From Diphasiastrum complanatum (taxonomy: Eukaryota > Streptophyta > Lycopodiopsida > Lycopodiales > Lycopodiaceae), in assembly GCA_029204225.1 (NCBI GenBank), contig CM055112.1, positions 42,804,339 through 42,868,338 of the forward strand: a DNA stretch of 64,000 bases, written 5' to 3'. A program made the translations under genes and the position numbers. The notes under the pieces were generated by a model. The model saw nothing but the letters and a program-made list of their open reading frames with translations. It was not told the origin of the DNA and did not search any database. Below, one piece after another: positions 12,390 to 21,282 of the stretch; the first letter of the stretch is position 1, and each line of letters opens with the position of its first letter.

Positions 12390-12401
12390 GCTCTGATACC
12401 A
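12390..12401 (-). other. Primer-binding site of E6
   Basis: The minus strand reads TGGTATCAGAGC, an exact match to the usual Copia tRNA-iMet PBS. It directly follows the LTR end CCTTCACA. Confidence 0.88.
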
Positions 12402-12906
12402 TGTGAAGGATTTCAGATCCTTAAGATCTAATCCACTTAAATGATCTTTGGTTAGAAAGAGAAATACACTACCAATCTCACCAATGTAGAAAAATCATCT
12501 TCTACATGCAAAATGAGATGCAAACACTAATAGAACTTGATTAAACTTGAATGAAATGATAAAGTACTATTGTTGTCCGTACAAAACTAACAAGCTACTA
12601 TATTTCACACGTGTCGATCAGAAAATAGCAATAAATGATCATTCTACATAGAATTGCAAGCAATCACCAAGATAGTGCACCAATGGATAGTAGAACCCAA
12701 GAGAACCATGTATAAGCATGAAATGAGATAGAGAAGAGAGAAGATAGCTCTCTCCATGAGTTACATCCTTTTATAACAGGTCCAAACTCTATTTGGCCAC
12801 TTGGCTTTCCCACCAAAATGCTAACCCTACTATTATTGGATCTAGATTCAATGTACCGAACTATTCAGATTTGAACCTACTCAAACTCGCATTCTAACTT
12901 TTTCAC
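12402..12906 (-). repeat. 5' LTR of Copia element E6 (505 bp)
   Basis: On the minus strand it starts TGTGAAAAAGTTAG (12906) and ends CCTTCACA (12402), a TGTG...CACA inverted end pair, with the PBS next to it. It contains a TTCACACGTGT motif and an AGAGAGAAGAGAG tract. It sits just beyond the broken H3-like gene at 13206-13744 and probably interrupted that gene's 3' part. Confidence 0.75.
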
Positions 12907-13205
12907 ACTTTCAAAAAGTTGTTCAAATGACATTTAGACTAATGAACTTTGAAAATTCAATCTCTAAGTCTAAATTAAGTTTTGGCCTCAATATGCCAAA
13001 TATGGAAATACAACAAAATATGATGAAACTAGCTGAATCTTTCACAATAGATACAATCTTTACAGATTTCTCAGTTATTTTGTTGAGCTCCTCTTGGGTA
13101 ATCATCACTTTTGGTGAAGAAACCTTCTGAGGAGCTAGACGAATAAACGAAGAGGAGAGGGTGGTTCTCGGTCTGAATCAGATTCTCCAGCATCTGATTC
13201 AGAGC
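12907..13205 (-). other. Downstream tail of the H3-like gene copy 1
   Basis: The minus strand continues the H3-like locus in shifted frames: an acidic stretch SSESDAGESDSDREPPSP around 13150-13200, then VMITQEELNKITEKSVKIV around 13030-13100. These could be further coding sequence of the H3-like protein or an exon. No C48 peptidase residues are visible before the LTR at 12906. I recognise nothing else. Confidence 0.4.
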
Positions 13206-13744
13206 TTAGGATGATGTGAGGTCTCTTGAAAACTCTAGGAGGAAGGGAAGCAGTTGGCCTTCGAGATCCAACTTTCTTGGAAACATGTTATTCCTTTTTC
13301 TCCTAGAGGTAGTCGGCAAGTTTTTTCTATCCAGAGGTAGGTCTTTGGAGGTGCTGGCATTATCCACATGCAGACTAGAATAACGGTCCCGAAGTCTTCT
13401 AAGAATGACAGAATTTTTTGGCATGATGGTGACATGCTTACCATGCACGACCAAAAGATAGATATCCTCAAAATATTGGTCCAGAAAGTCTTCTGCAGCA
13501 ACTTGTAAGGCTTGCATGGCTGTCATGGCAAAATAACATTTAGCCTAAGTGACAGAGTGACATTCTTGACAGATCGATTGAAAGGAGCTCTAGGGATCAA
13601 TAGTTCAGTTGATTTCTGGAGTTTTCTAATCTTCCTCAGCCAGACCTGCTTTCTGCCACGTCTACGGCCAGTACCAGGGAGAACATGAGCATGGGATGGA
13701 TGTATAGTAGTTATGACACGGGCAGTGGATTTGGTCCTAGCCAT
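13206..13744 (-). pseudogene. Histone H3-like (CENH3-like) gene, copy 1, frameshifted
   Basis: The minus-strand frame from 13744 opens MARTKSTAR, like the H3 N-terminus but without the K9 context. A basic linker leads to an H3 alpha-N/alpha-1 region: LRKIRKLQKSTELLIPRAPF. Canonical H3 has LLIRKLPF here; LLIP with an A-x-F pattern is typical of plant CENH3. The frame changes by one base inside loop 1 near 13543, where the first frame runs to a TGA. The second frame resumes at AMQALQVAAEDFLDQYF and continues LLVVHGKHVTIMPKN (alpha-2, loop 2, alpha-3). A long basic C-terminal extension follows (TSRRKRNNMFPRKLD), absent from normal H3 and CENH3. A TATA-like box lies about 320 bp upstream. With the frameshift it should not give an intact histone fold. 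Copy 2 is at 38274-39979. Confidence 0.85.
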
Positions 13745-14652
13745 CATTCTTAGAATCAAAAAAAATAAACTAGAAAAAAAAAAAGTTTGAACCCAAGCGC
13801 AGGGAATGAAAACAAAAAAATTTGCAATCAGAAGATGCTTGAGATCGATACCAAAACTGAATATCGGTTTAAAGCTTAAGATAGATAGAAAATATGCGCA
13901 GAAAAGAGATCCATGTTTGAAAGCGATATTGGAATCACAACGGTATTGGTCTCGAGCACACAATGAGAAGGCGAAGTATTTTGAGAAGAGAGAGCGCGCT
14001 TGAGAGCGATATTAGGAGCGAAAATTGAAATTTCTGTGAAAAAAATGAAAATTCCGAGGGTGTATATATAGGAAATTTTTGCACGTGTGAAAAAAACGGT
14101 TGATAACATGTGGCATCTAATTGGTCCACGTGGATTGTTCGTACTGATAATAAGGACTGAATTATGAGACCATGTGGGTCAGGACACGTGCACAAATCAG
14201 ATTTGGACATGTGTCATTTTGCACATGTCATTCTACACGTGATAGATGTCAGATCAATCATTGTCTGTACGGTGGAATATTAATGACCAATCGTGCATCA
14301 ACACGTGTCCTTTTGAAACTCCTCCACACGTGCAAATTTTTTTTATGAATAGGCTATTTTCGACATGGCTTTTCACGCAAATTTTCGATTTCTTATCCAG
14401 ATATCGATTTCAAGCGCACCCTTTTCACTATTTACATTCCGTTGACTTACTTGCGCCTGAAACCGATACTACCTGGTCCGATATCGCATTCAAGCACGTC
14501 TTACATCTTCTTCTTTTTCTGATCTTTGTACACGCGCTCAGATCCGATACCCTATTTTCTAATATCTCTTTTGAGCGCACATTGCCTTGAGATTCTTGTC
14601 TGACATATATTTTGCACCTGAGACGATATTGAGAATTTCACATCTGTATTTT
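13745..14652. promoter_or_regulatory. Mirror-symmetric divergent promoter of H3-like copy 1
   Basis: For the minus-strand gene a TATATATA element lies at 14060-14067, upstream of the ATG at 13744. Between about 14080 and 14335 there are around ten CACGTG, CACATG or CATGTG motifs. A motif close to ATATCGCTTTCAAGCGC occurs three times on the minus strand (near 13831, 13916, 13998) and three times on the plus strand (near 14386, 14478, 14563), about 82-92 bp apart. The CACACGTGCAAA segment before the TATA box also has an inverted counterpart at 14324-14340. The plus arm is cut at 14652 by a Copia leader fragment, so no plus-strand product remains. Confidence 0.65.
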
Positions 14653-14757
14653 TCGCTCAAAATGGTGAAAATTTGATATGCAATTTACTAGCCACCACTT
14701 AGGCTGATCCAATGATCCAAAAATTGGCCAAATCCAGTATGTGAATTCAAAAATGAA
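14653..14757 (-). repeat. Copia leader fragment
   Basis: About 100 bases matching 12130-12230 in the same orientation (AAAATTTGATATGCAA, GCCACCACTTAGGCTGATCC). It interrupts the plus arm of the divergent promoter to its left. Confidence 0.75.
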
Positions 14758-15224
14758 TTGATCACCAAGTGCTTTAATGATTGGCATGTCTCATTGCAGA
14801 TATGTCTGCATCTAGATACAACCTTCGCTCAACTTTCCAGGATCCTTGCCCTTCCTCTCAGGTGAGTGAGGAGATGGTGGATGGTTTTTCTGCCCATGTC
14901 AATGTGGATGCCTCTCAAATGACACAACATATTCTAGAAATTGATGATGTTGATGTTATGGGGGACGAGGTAGACCCCTTGCATGTCTCAAAAGATCTCT
15001 CACACATCGTAGAAGACAATGAGACAAGCAACATTGAGCCCACCCGATCACATCATGGGATAAGACATTATGGAAATGTCATTCAAATAGACGTTCTCCA
15101 AGATGCAATTGCCTCACTGCGTGTTTGCAAAAGTACTTCACCCCCTCCAGTACCACTTTGTGGTGGTCAACGAATCAATACGGCTAGTACAAAAGAATAT
15201 TTCGGATTTAGAATATGGATTTAG
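14758..15224 (+). pseudogene. Unrecognised gene fragment (acidic, 147 codons)
   Basis: An open plus-strand frame starts MACLIADMSASRYNLRS at 14781. The protein is acidic with several Asp/Glu clusters (LEIDDVDVMGDEVDPL), with no signal peptide, membrane segment or motif I recognise. It runs into the degenerate coding stretch at 15299-15470 and was probably one exon of the same lost gene. It could also be the 5' end of a transposase gene. Confidence 0.4.
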
Positions 15225-15298
15225 GATGAATGGCTACCTGAAAGACTTAGGCACACTTTTGGTGTCAATCAAGAAGGCAAATGAACCATAATTGGAGG

Positions 15299-15470
15299 TC
15301 AGTGACTTGGATTTGCAAGAGTGGGGCCCTGTATGGCGGTCTATCAATACTAAATTTGAAGAGGAAGTACTTAGAAGTGATGAATGGAGTCACTTATCGA
15401 ATAAATAATTTATTGTGTGGGACGGAAACCACAGAGTCTAGGCCTGGATGGAGAAAATAAGAGAGGATTA
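15299..15470 (+). pseudogene. Degenerate coding stretch with a WDGNHRV motif
   Basis: One frame reads LDLQEWGPVWRSINTKFEEE, then after a TAA FIVWDGNHRV, a TAG, and AWMEKIRED before another TAG. The residue composition is protein-like and the three stops look like decay of a real gene. The WDGNHR sequence recalls ParB/Srx-fold proteins, which often have DGNHRL, but this is a weak resemblance. No confident family call. Confidence 0.4.
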
Positions 15471-16055
15471 GTGATCATTTGTTTCCCTCCTTGTGCTTTT
15501 GTCTATTATTGTTAAATGAATTTTCCTAATGCTTTTGTTTGTTGTCATATGTTTCGTCTTCTTTTTTGCATTGCTGGTGTAGTTTTTTTTAACGTCAAGG
15601 ATAAGCATGTTTGAGTGGATTGTTCATTTCTGGATGTTTCCAAGAGACAAGAAGGAGAGCTTTTATTGGCCATCCACAATATCAATAGATAAATCATTGT
15701 GCTAAATAGTGTGGATGAGTAGTTTATTTTAACGAGGTTTGTAAATCTAACTTGTGATGTTTGCATATTGACCAGGGTATTTGTGCCGCACACATTGTTA
15801 CATGACATATATATAATGCAAAAGTTTGGACAAGCTGACAAACAGACCTGCTAAAGCACTTGTCAGTCGAAGATAGGAATTGGATGGAAGTTGAGATAAA
15901 GAAAGAGAGAAAAGAATCCCACAAACCCTAGTACAATGTGCCAATGGTTGTCCTTGTTCAGCTCGTATTCAAGGTATGTTTTCTAATGGTTTAAGATCAA
16001 GATATTTGAGGTGGGATATTGATTCATTAGAACTAACATTGTTGTCTTCGCATAG
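15471..16055 (+). other. Non-coding stretch, probable intron-like sequence
   Basis: T-rich sequence with no credible frame. Short stretches near 15850-15975 (GQADKQTC, then KKERKESHKP) could be coding remains between splice-like signals. Nothing firmer was found. Confidence 0.3.
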
Positions 16056-16154
16056 GATGAATTTGATAGATTGGTACATGAGCATGACTCGGTAACTGAT
16101 GGGAAGCATTTGACAGAAGAAGAACGTAAGGAACGCCATGACATCGTTGTACAG
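16056..16154 (+). other. Exon-like segment of an unknown gene
   Basis: A 33-codon block (DEFDRLVHEHDSVTDGKHLT, then EEERKERHDIVVQ) is preceded by a pyrimidine-containing stretch ending ATAG and followed by CAG|GTTTGT, a good donor. The highly charged helix suggests a real exon. It lies in the same orientation as 14781-15470. It may belong to a plant transposase-like gene, but I cannot identify the family. Confidence 0.4.
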
Positions 16155-16398
16155 GTTTGTGACAATCTCCTTCAATATTCCAGTGGAAAAATCTATAATT
16201 GGTAAACACTAACAGTTTTAGCTTGTTAACTATCAAAAAATCTATAAATAACAAGGCATATAAGTTGGCTATCATTGCCAACCCTATGAATGGAATCAGA
16301 TTCTTTCATATTTTGTATAACCTGGATTGGAGTGCGAAGGGAATAGTGGTGACTCAAGACAAACTCTAGACTATCAATTGTAGTAATTCCATGAATAT

Positions 16399-17540
16399 TG
16401 TTGGCTGATTCCGACGAATCCCCAAGATACTTGGACAGAGCAACTCAAGAGCACCGAGGAGGTCTCTGAGAAGACGAGACTAATGAAGACTGAGAGCCGA
16501 GTATGAGAGCCGAGGAATACTAGTTAGTAATGACAAGTAAGAACTGTGTAAGCCTCGTGGTGAATCTCGGAAGATGGAATGACCATGTAGGAACTAGTGT
16601 TTCTAAGAAAATGTAATAAATGCAAGTAGACCCCTCTTAAAGAAAGTAGAGTGAGCCACCTTTTGATGGTGACCTCTAGTGGAGAGCAATATTCCACTTG
16701 TAATTTGTGAAATGTGGAAATTCCACTAGGATGCCACCTAAGGAGCTCCCTTGCCTATTTAAGAGAGTCCCTCTTTGTGAAGAGAAGCTTTTTGCATTGT
16801 ATCTACTCCATGCTTAATAAGAAGATTTCCCATGAGTTTGATGCTACACTAAGCTCCTTGATCATTATGGTTTTCTTGAGTGATGCCCCTATGATCATGC
16901 CCTTCCATTCATATTGTGTGTGGTTGTGGATTTAGAATGGATTAGTTTTCTTGCTTTCCTAGTTGTGGATTAGATTTCATATTTTCTTGTGGATTAATGT
17001 AGGAGCCAGCATTCAAGTAAACTAAATAGGCTAGAAATGTGGCATAAATCTTGCATATTCCCTAACATTCTAGTTCTTGATGTTCTTGGGATGTCCAAGA
17101 ATCAAAAGGTTGGTTAGTTTCTTGATTCTTGGACTTCTAACATATTGTAGATTAGTTTTTGTTTCTTGTTTTGTCAATTTATGCAAGTAAAGTAGTGTAG
17201 GATCTGATTTTAGTTCATTTTGCAGCAAAGTAGAAGTAGAATTTCATTGTTTGTTCAACGGATCTGCACACTGATTTTATGGTTGAACATTTTGGCATGT
17301 ATGAATGGTTGTTTATGCATGTGCATTAGTTCAAGAGTGACTTCCCTGGATTGTCCTCTGACAGGCTAGACATTTACTACATCGATATCAGTCCCTTCTG
17401 CCTGGTTTCGGCATTGAACTAAGAAGCTAACATTCAAGAAATGCCAACAAGCCTCTAAACGGGCAGAAAATAGTTCTTGTAAACAAGAAACAAGAAAGAA
17501 ACGTAGTCAACTGAGATCCTAGAGTGTAAAACAGTAAACA
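16399..17540 (+). repeat. 5' LTR of plus-strand Gypsy element (LTR-Y, about 1.14 kb)
   Basis: Starts TGTTGGCTGATTCC and ends TAAACA directly before a GGCACCGTTG primer-binding site. A likely promoter (CTATTTAAGAGAG, near 16757) and an AATAAGAAG signal (16819) are visible. About 770-860 bp of it recur at 33839-34622 and 35519-36377. A small hairpin, CACCTTTTGATGGTG, lies near 16655. The stretch 16155-16398 before it has no gene I can see. Confidence 0.75.
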
Positions 17541-17556
17541 TTTGGCACCGTTGCTG
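17541..17556 (+). other. Gypsy primer-binding site
   Basis: TTTGGCACCGTTGCTG resembles the TGGCGCCGTTGCCGGGG region that follows LTRs of many plant Gypsy (Tat/Athila-type) elements. The family match is imperfect. Position directly after the LTR end supports it. Confidence 0.7.
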
Positions 17557-17883
17557 CTTGAACTCCACACCTCATACACCCACACCTGCTGCAACAGTGT
17601 TCTTGAACAGATCCATACCAGTTCTGATATGCAGTCTACCTTGCAAACGAACTACCCTACCTGCAAAACGACCTGCAAGAAACAACAATTGTAGGCAAAA
17701 CGACTTGCTTGCAAATCCGTCTGAAAACCAACTTGCTTGCAACTGAACTTGCAAACCAACTAGCAAGCCACAACAATTGCAAACCAGAGCGCACACCGAT
17801 CAACTACACTCCTTCAGCCACTCCGTCACATGCCATTTCTTTCATATCTTGGTTGACGCTTCCCTTCATATCCCTCCGCTCAT

Positions 17884-18560
17884 ATCTCAACCGACGATTT
17901 TTTTGGAAATCTCAACCGATTTTTTTTTTTTTTATCTCAACCGACGTTTTTTTTTATTGAAATCTCAACCGACGATTTTTTTTGAAATCTCAACCGACGT
18001 TTTTTGAAATCTCAACCGATGTGTTTTTTTGAAATCTCAACCGACGTTTTTTTTAAATCTCAACCGGCATTTTTTTCTAAATCTCAACCGACATTTTTTT
18101 TTGAAATCTCAACCAACGTTTTTTTTGAAATCTCAACCGATGTTTTTTTTGAAATCTCGACCGAAGCATTTTTTCTGGAATCTCGACCAAAGCGTTTTTC
18201 TGAAATCTCAACCGAAGCATTTTTTCTGGAATCTCGACTGAAGCATTTTTCTGGAATCTCGACCGAAGCATGTTTTTTGGAATCTCGACCGAAGCGCTTC
18301 TTTGGAATCTCGACCGGAGCACTCGCTGGAATCTCGGCCGAAGTGCCTGTTCAGATCTCGACCAGAGCCATAGTGCACACTGAAATCTCGACCGGAGCCA
18401 AAGTGATCTCGACTGGAGCCGAACTGCCCGTTCAAATCTCGACCGGAGCCGAAGACAGCGATCAAATCTTAACGGGAGGGATTCGATCAGATCTCAACCG
18501 AAGCAATCAGGTCAAAGTTCGACCGGAGCAATTAACGCCCAGCTTGACCGGACCATAACT
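17884..18560 (+). repeat. Minisatellite in the Gypsy leader (about 23-32 bp unit)
   Basis: Roughly two dozen imperfect copies of GAAATCTCAACCGACG followed by a spacer. The spacer is pure T at the left end and becomes GC-richer (GAAATCTCGACCGGAGC) to the right, so copies form a gradient. Open frames through it on both strands are repeats of a short peptide and are not treated as genes. The flanking leader 17557-17883 and 18561-18806 is non-coding; the latter is rich in AAAATC/AAAAAT runs. Confidence 0.85.
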
Positions 18561-18806
18561 TTTGATCAACACCTTTGATTGCCATTTCGACCGAACCACC
18601 ATGTTTCTAACACCTTTGAGACTGAAAAAAAATACCAACACCAAAAAAATTTCAAAAAAATAAAACTCATACCAATAGAAAGCCCTTTTTATATTGAGTC
18701 TCCACCTTCACTTCCTTCAACACCCAAAAAAATCTAAAAAAATCTAAAAACATCAAAAATCCTAAAAAATCCAAAAACACAAGAAACACATACCCAATAC
18801 AAAAAA

Positions 18807-20480
18807 TGACACAACAGTACCCAATGGCCGACAATACAGATTTTAATATCCCAGAAGATTATCCATACGAGATCAGGTCCTTGTAGCTAAACAAATCAGA
18901 CGTCATAGGTTCTACCGAATGCGGGCCCAAATACACGAGCCATCCACAAACCCATTTGAGAGACAAGAACCTGATAGAGCTGAGTCCTCACATGCACGAC
19001 CCCAATTTTATGGTGCTGAACCCTCACAGGCCAAACCCAACCTTAATGGAGTCTCTGCTACCCACAATGCTCATCACGAGAGACGTACACCCAAACTAGA
19101 TCTACCAAAGTTTGACGGTAGTTCGGACCCTCAAAGATTTTTGCAAATATTTGAGAATGCATGTGATGTATATGGCGAAACATCTCTCGATGCTATGGTC
19201 CAGCTGTTTTTGATGACCATAATCGCTAAAGCACGTGACTGGTTTTTCAACTTTGATCGTGAAGAGAAGACAGACTGGTCAATTTTAAAAGAGTCCTTTA
19301 TCAAGCGTTTTAAGCCGTTTCGCTTGATCGAGAGTCCTTTTGTCAAATTGAGTAACATCAAAATGGCAAAAGATGAACGTGTACGAGACAATATTGAGCA
19401 TTTCAAACGCCTCAAAAGTCAAGTACAGGAACAGCCCTCTGAATAGATGCTCATCATCTGGTTTTTTGTCGGCCTTCCAAGATGGAATAGACGCGAGCTT
19501 AAATCCAATGATGAATATATGAGCCTCAAATTAGCTATGTCTGATGCCATCAAGGAAGAAGATGAAGGATCAGATGTTGACGAATCCAGAGAAAGAAGAG
19601 CACCACGCACTCCTGTCCATGAGTCAAAGCCAATCGAGGACACCCAAGATCAGCTTTGGAAATCCCAGTTGGAGTTGCTTAATAAGCAACGCCAACTTCA
19701 AATCGAGAAACTCACCAATGAGTTTCAAACTACCCTGAAGTCTATCGAAAGCACCTATTCAAACACATACAGTTCAACAATATGAAGAACACCCATCACA
19801 ATCTGGAAATGCCTTTCCTTATCATGAATATCCACAAGAAAGTCTAGAACCAGTAGCCATACAAGATGGCTACGCCGTTATACAAGGGCCACTGCACACC
19901 AGATGTTTCATTTGTGGTGAAACCAGCCACTTCATGGTTGATTGTCTAGTTAAGACCCAGTACCATGCTGAGTGTCCCGATTGTATCCGAAAACACAATT
20001 TCAAAGACTATCCAAAACAACCAACTAAGATCCTACCTATCCGTCACGTCAGTTATGAATCACAATAGGATTGGAGCCTCCTATGAAGCCCAAAGAGATC
20101 CAAAAGTAACAGATCAAAAGAAAGAGCTGCAGAAAAAAGAAAGATGAAGACAACCGTGAACCTGCAAATAAAACAAGCTCCTCACCCAGCAAGTGGTGGT
20201 CAAAGCTCGACATTGCAAGGGTCCAAGGCTGCAACTGTAGAACTATTAGTTCCTTCACCCTGCCACCAAACCTTCATCATGTTTCCTTACCGTTACCAAA
20301 CCGTCCATCCAAAACTAATCCTACCAACAATTTTTGATGAGTCCATCCCCTTGAGACTGGTAATCAAAGTTTGTGCAACCTGCAGATCAAAGGTTTTTCT
20401 TGAGACTGGAACTTCAACTGAGAGAAGAACCACGGAAACACCCAGAGGCAAATGGAGGTCCAGAAGATAGAATCTGCCAA
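18807..20480 (+). pseudogene. Gypsy gag with zinc knuckle and a protease remnant
   Basis: The frame starts MTQQYPMADNTDFNIPEDYP at 18807 and shifts near 18885. The retrotransposon gag domain follows in frame 18919-19446 (KLDLPKFDGSSDPQRFLQIF, ARDWFFNFDREEKTDWSILK, FIKRFKPFR). A TAG at 19444 interrupts it, then a basic/acidic coiled region runs to 19785. After another frame change the knuckle CFICGETSHFMVDC (CX2CX4HX4C) is at about 19908-19950. A faint protease region ends near 20470. Integrase and RT are missing. It is dead but clearly gag of the element whose LTR and PBS lie upstream. Confidence 0.85.
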
Positions 20481-20845
20481 GAAACCAAAGATGAAACCGT
20501 CAATGGTAGATACAAGTGACTAAACAAAGAAACACATGGAAAGCACTCGAGCATGCAAGTTGTGAAGCTCCTGAGAGCTCTCCAATTTTGAGAATGTCAA
20601 CCAATTGTAGCAATAAGACATTCTGGTTAAACTGCGACAATTTGTGAAAAACAATTTTTGTGATAAAGACTGGCGACAATAAACACTTGGTTTTATGTAA
20701 GCGAACAAGGATCTACGCTTTTCCAAGTGACAATCGAAGATGCCAATGCAAAGCGGAGCGACATCGTCCAATATGAGTTGCAGTGGAGAATGATAAACTA
20801 TTGAAACCAAAAGGCATGAGCTTGAAAGCAATTGAAAACAACAAG
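20481..20845. other. Unassigned spacer
   Basis: No recognisable gene. It lies between the truncated Gypsy gag and an LTR-X copy. The minus-strand frame across it shows no family features. Confidence 0.4.
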
Positions 20846-21282
20846 AGCAATAGCAAGCGTTGAATTGCAAATAAGGATGCTTCTCTTCCAAAATTGGTAG
20901 AGTTTTCTCCTTCTCGTTAAGCATGAAAATAGTGTACAAATGGTGCCTTTTTATAAAATGGTGAAGGCCCTTGCCCCTCAATCCTATTGGCTAATATTCA
21001 CAATGATCCTATCCATTCATCTTGGACTCAACTTGATCCAAGGGTCCACAAAAAGTACATTAGAAATCACAATATTCATGTGAGTCCCAATTTGGACCCA
21101 ACTCTAAAAAGTAATCTCTAAGTTTAAAAATGACATTGGGCCTCTAGTTTTATTTTAAAGTCCTCTACTTTATTTGCGTGCTCATTGGGCCATGGGCTTA
21201 TACATGCAGGATGCCATGCCCTCGCAACACATTTTATTGGATGATTTTATTTATTTACACTTTGTTGGGAATACCCCCAACA
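20846..21282 (-). repeat. LTR-X fragment (Gypsy), inserted in an ORF
   Basis: Nearly the same sequence as 33406-33838. On the minus strand it starts TGTTGGGGGTATTCC at 21282, the left LTR end. A short inverted repeat TGTTGGG...CCCAACA marks this terminus. It abuts coding sequence of the unknown ORF family, which reads straight into it. The other end is diverged or lost. Confidence 0.8.

Noticed and set aside
18004-18558. 184-codon frame of repeated EISTDVFF-like peptides
   Set aside because: It is a read-through of the minisatellite in a Gypsy leader. The opposite strand is open as well, and the repeat is not phased to codons throughout.
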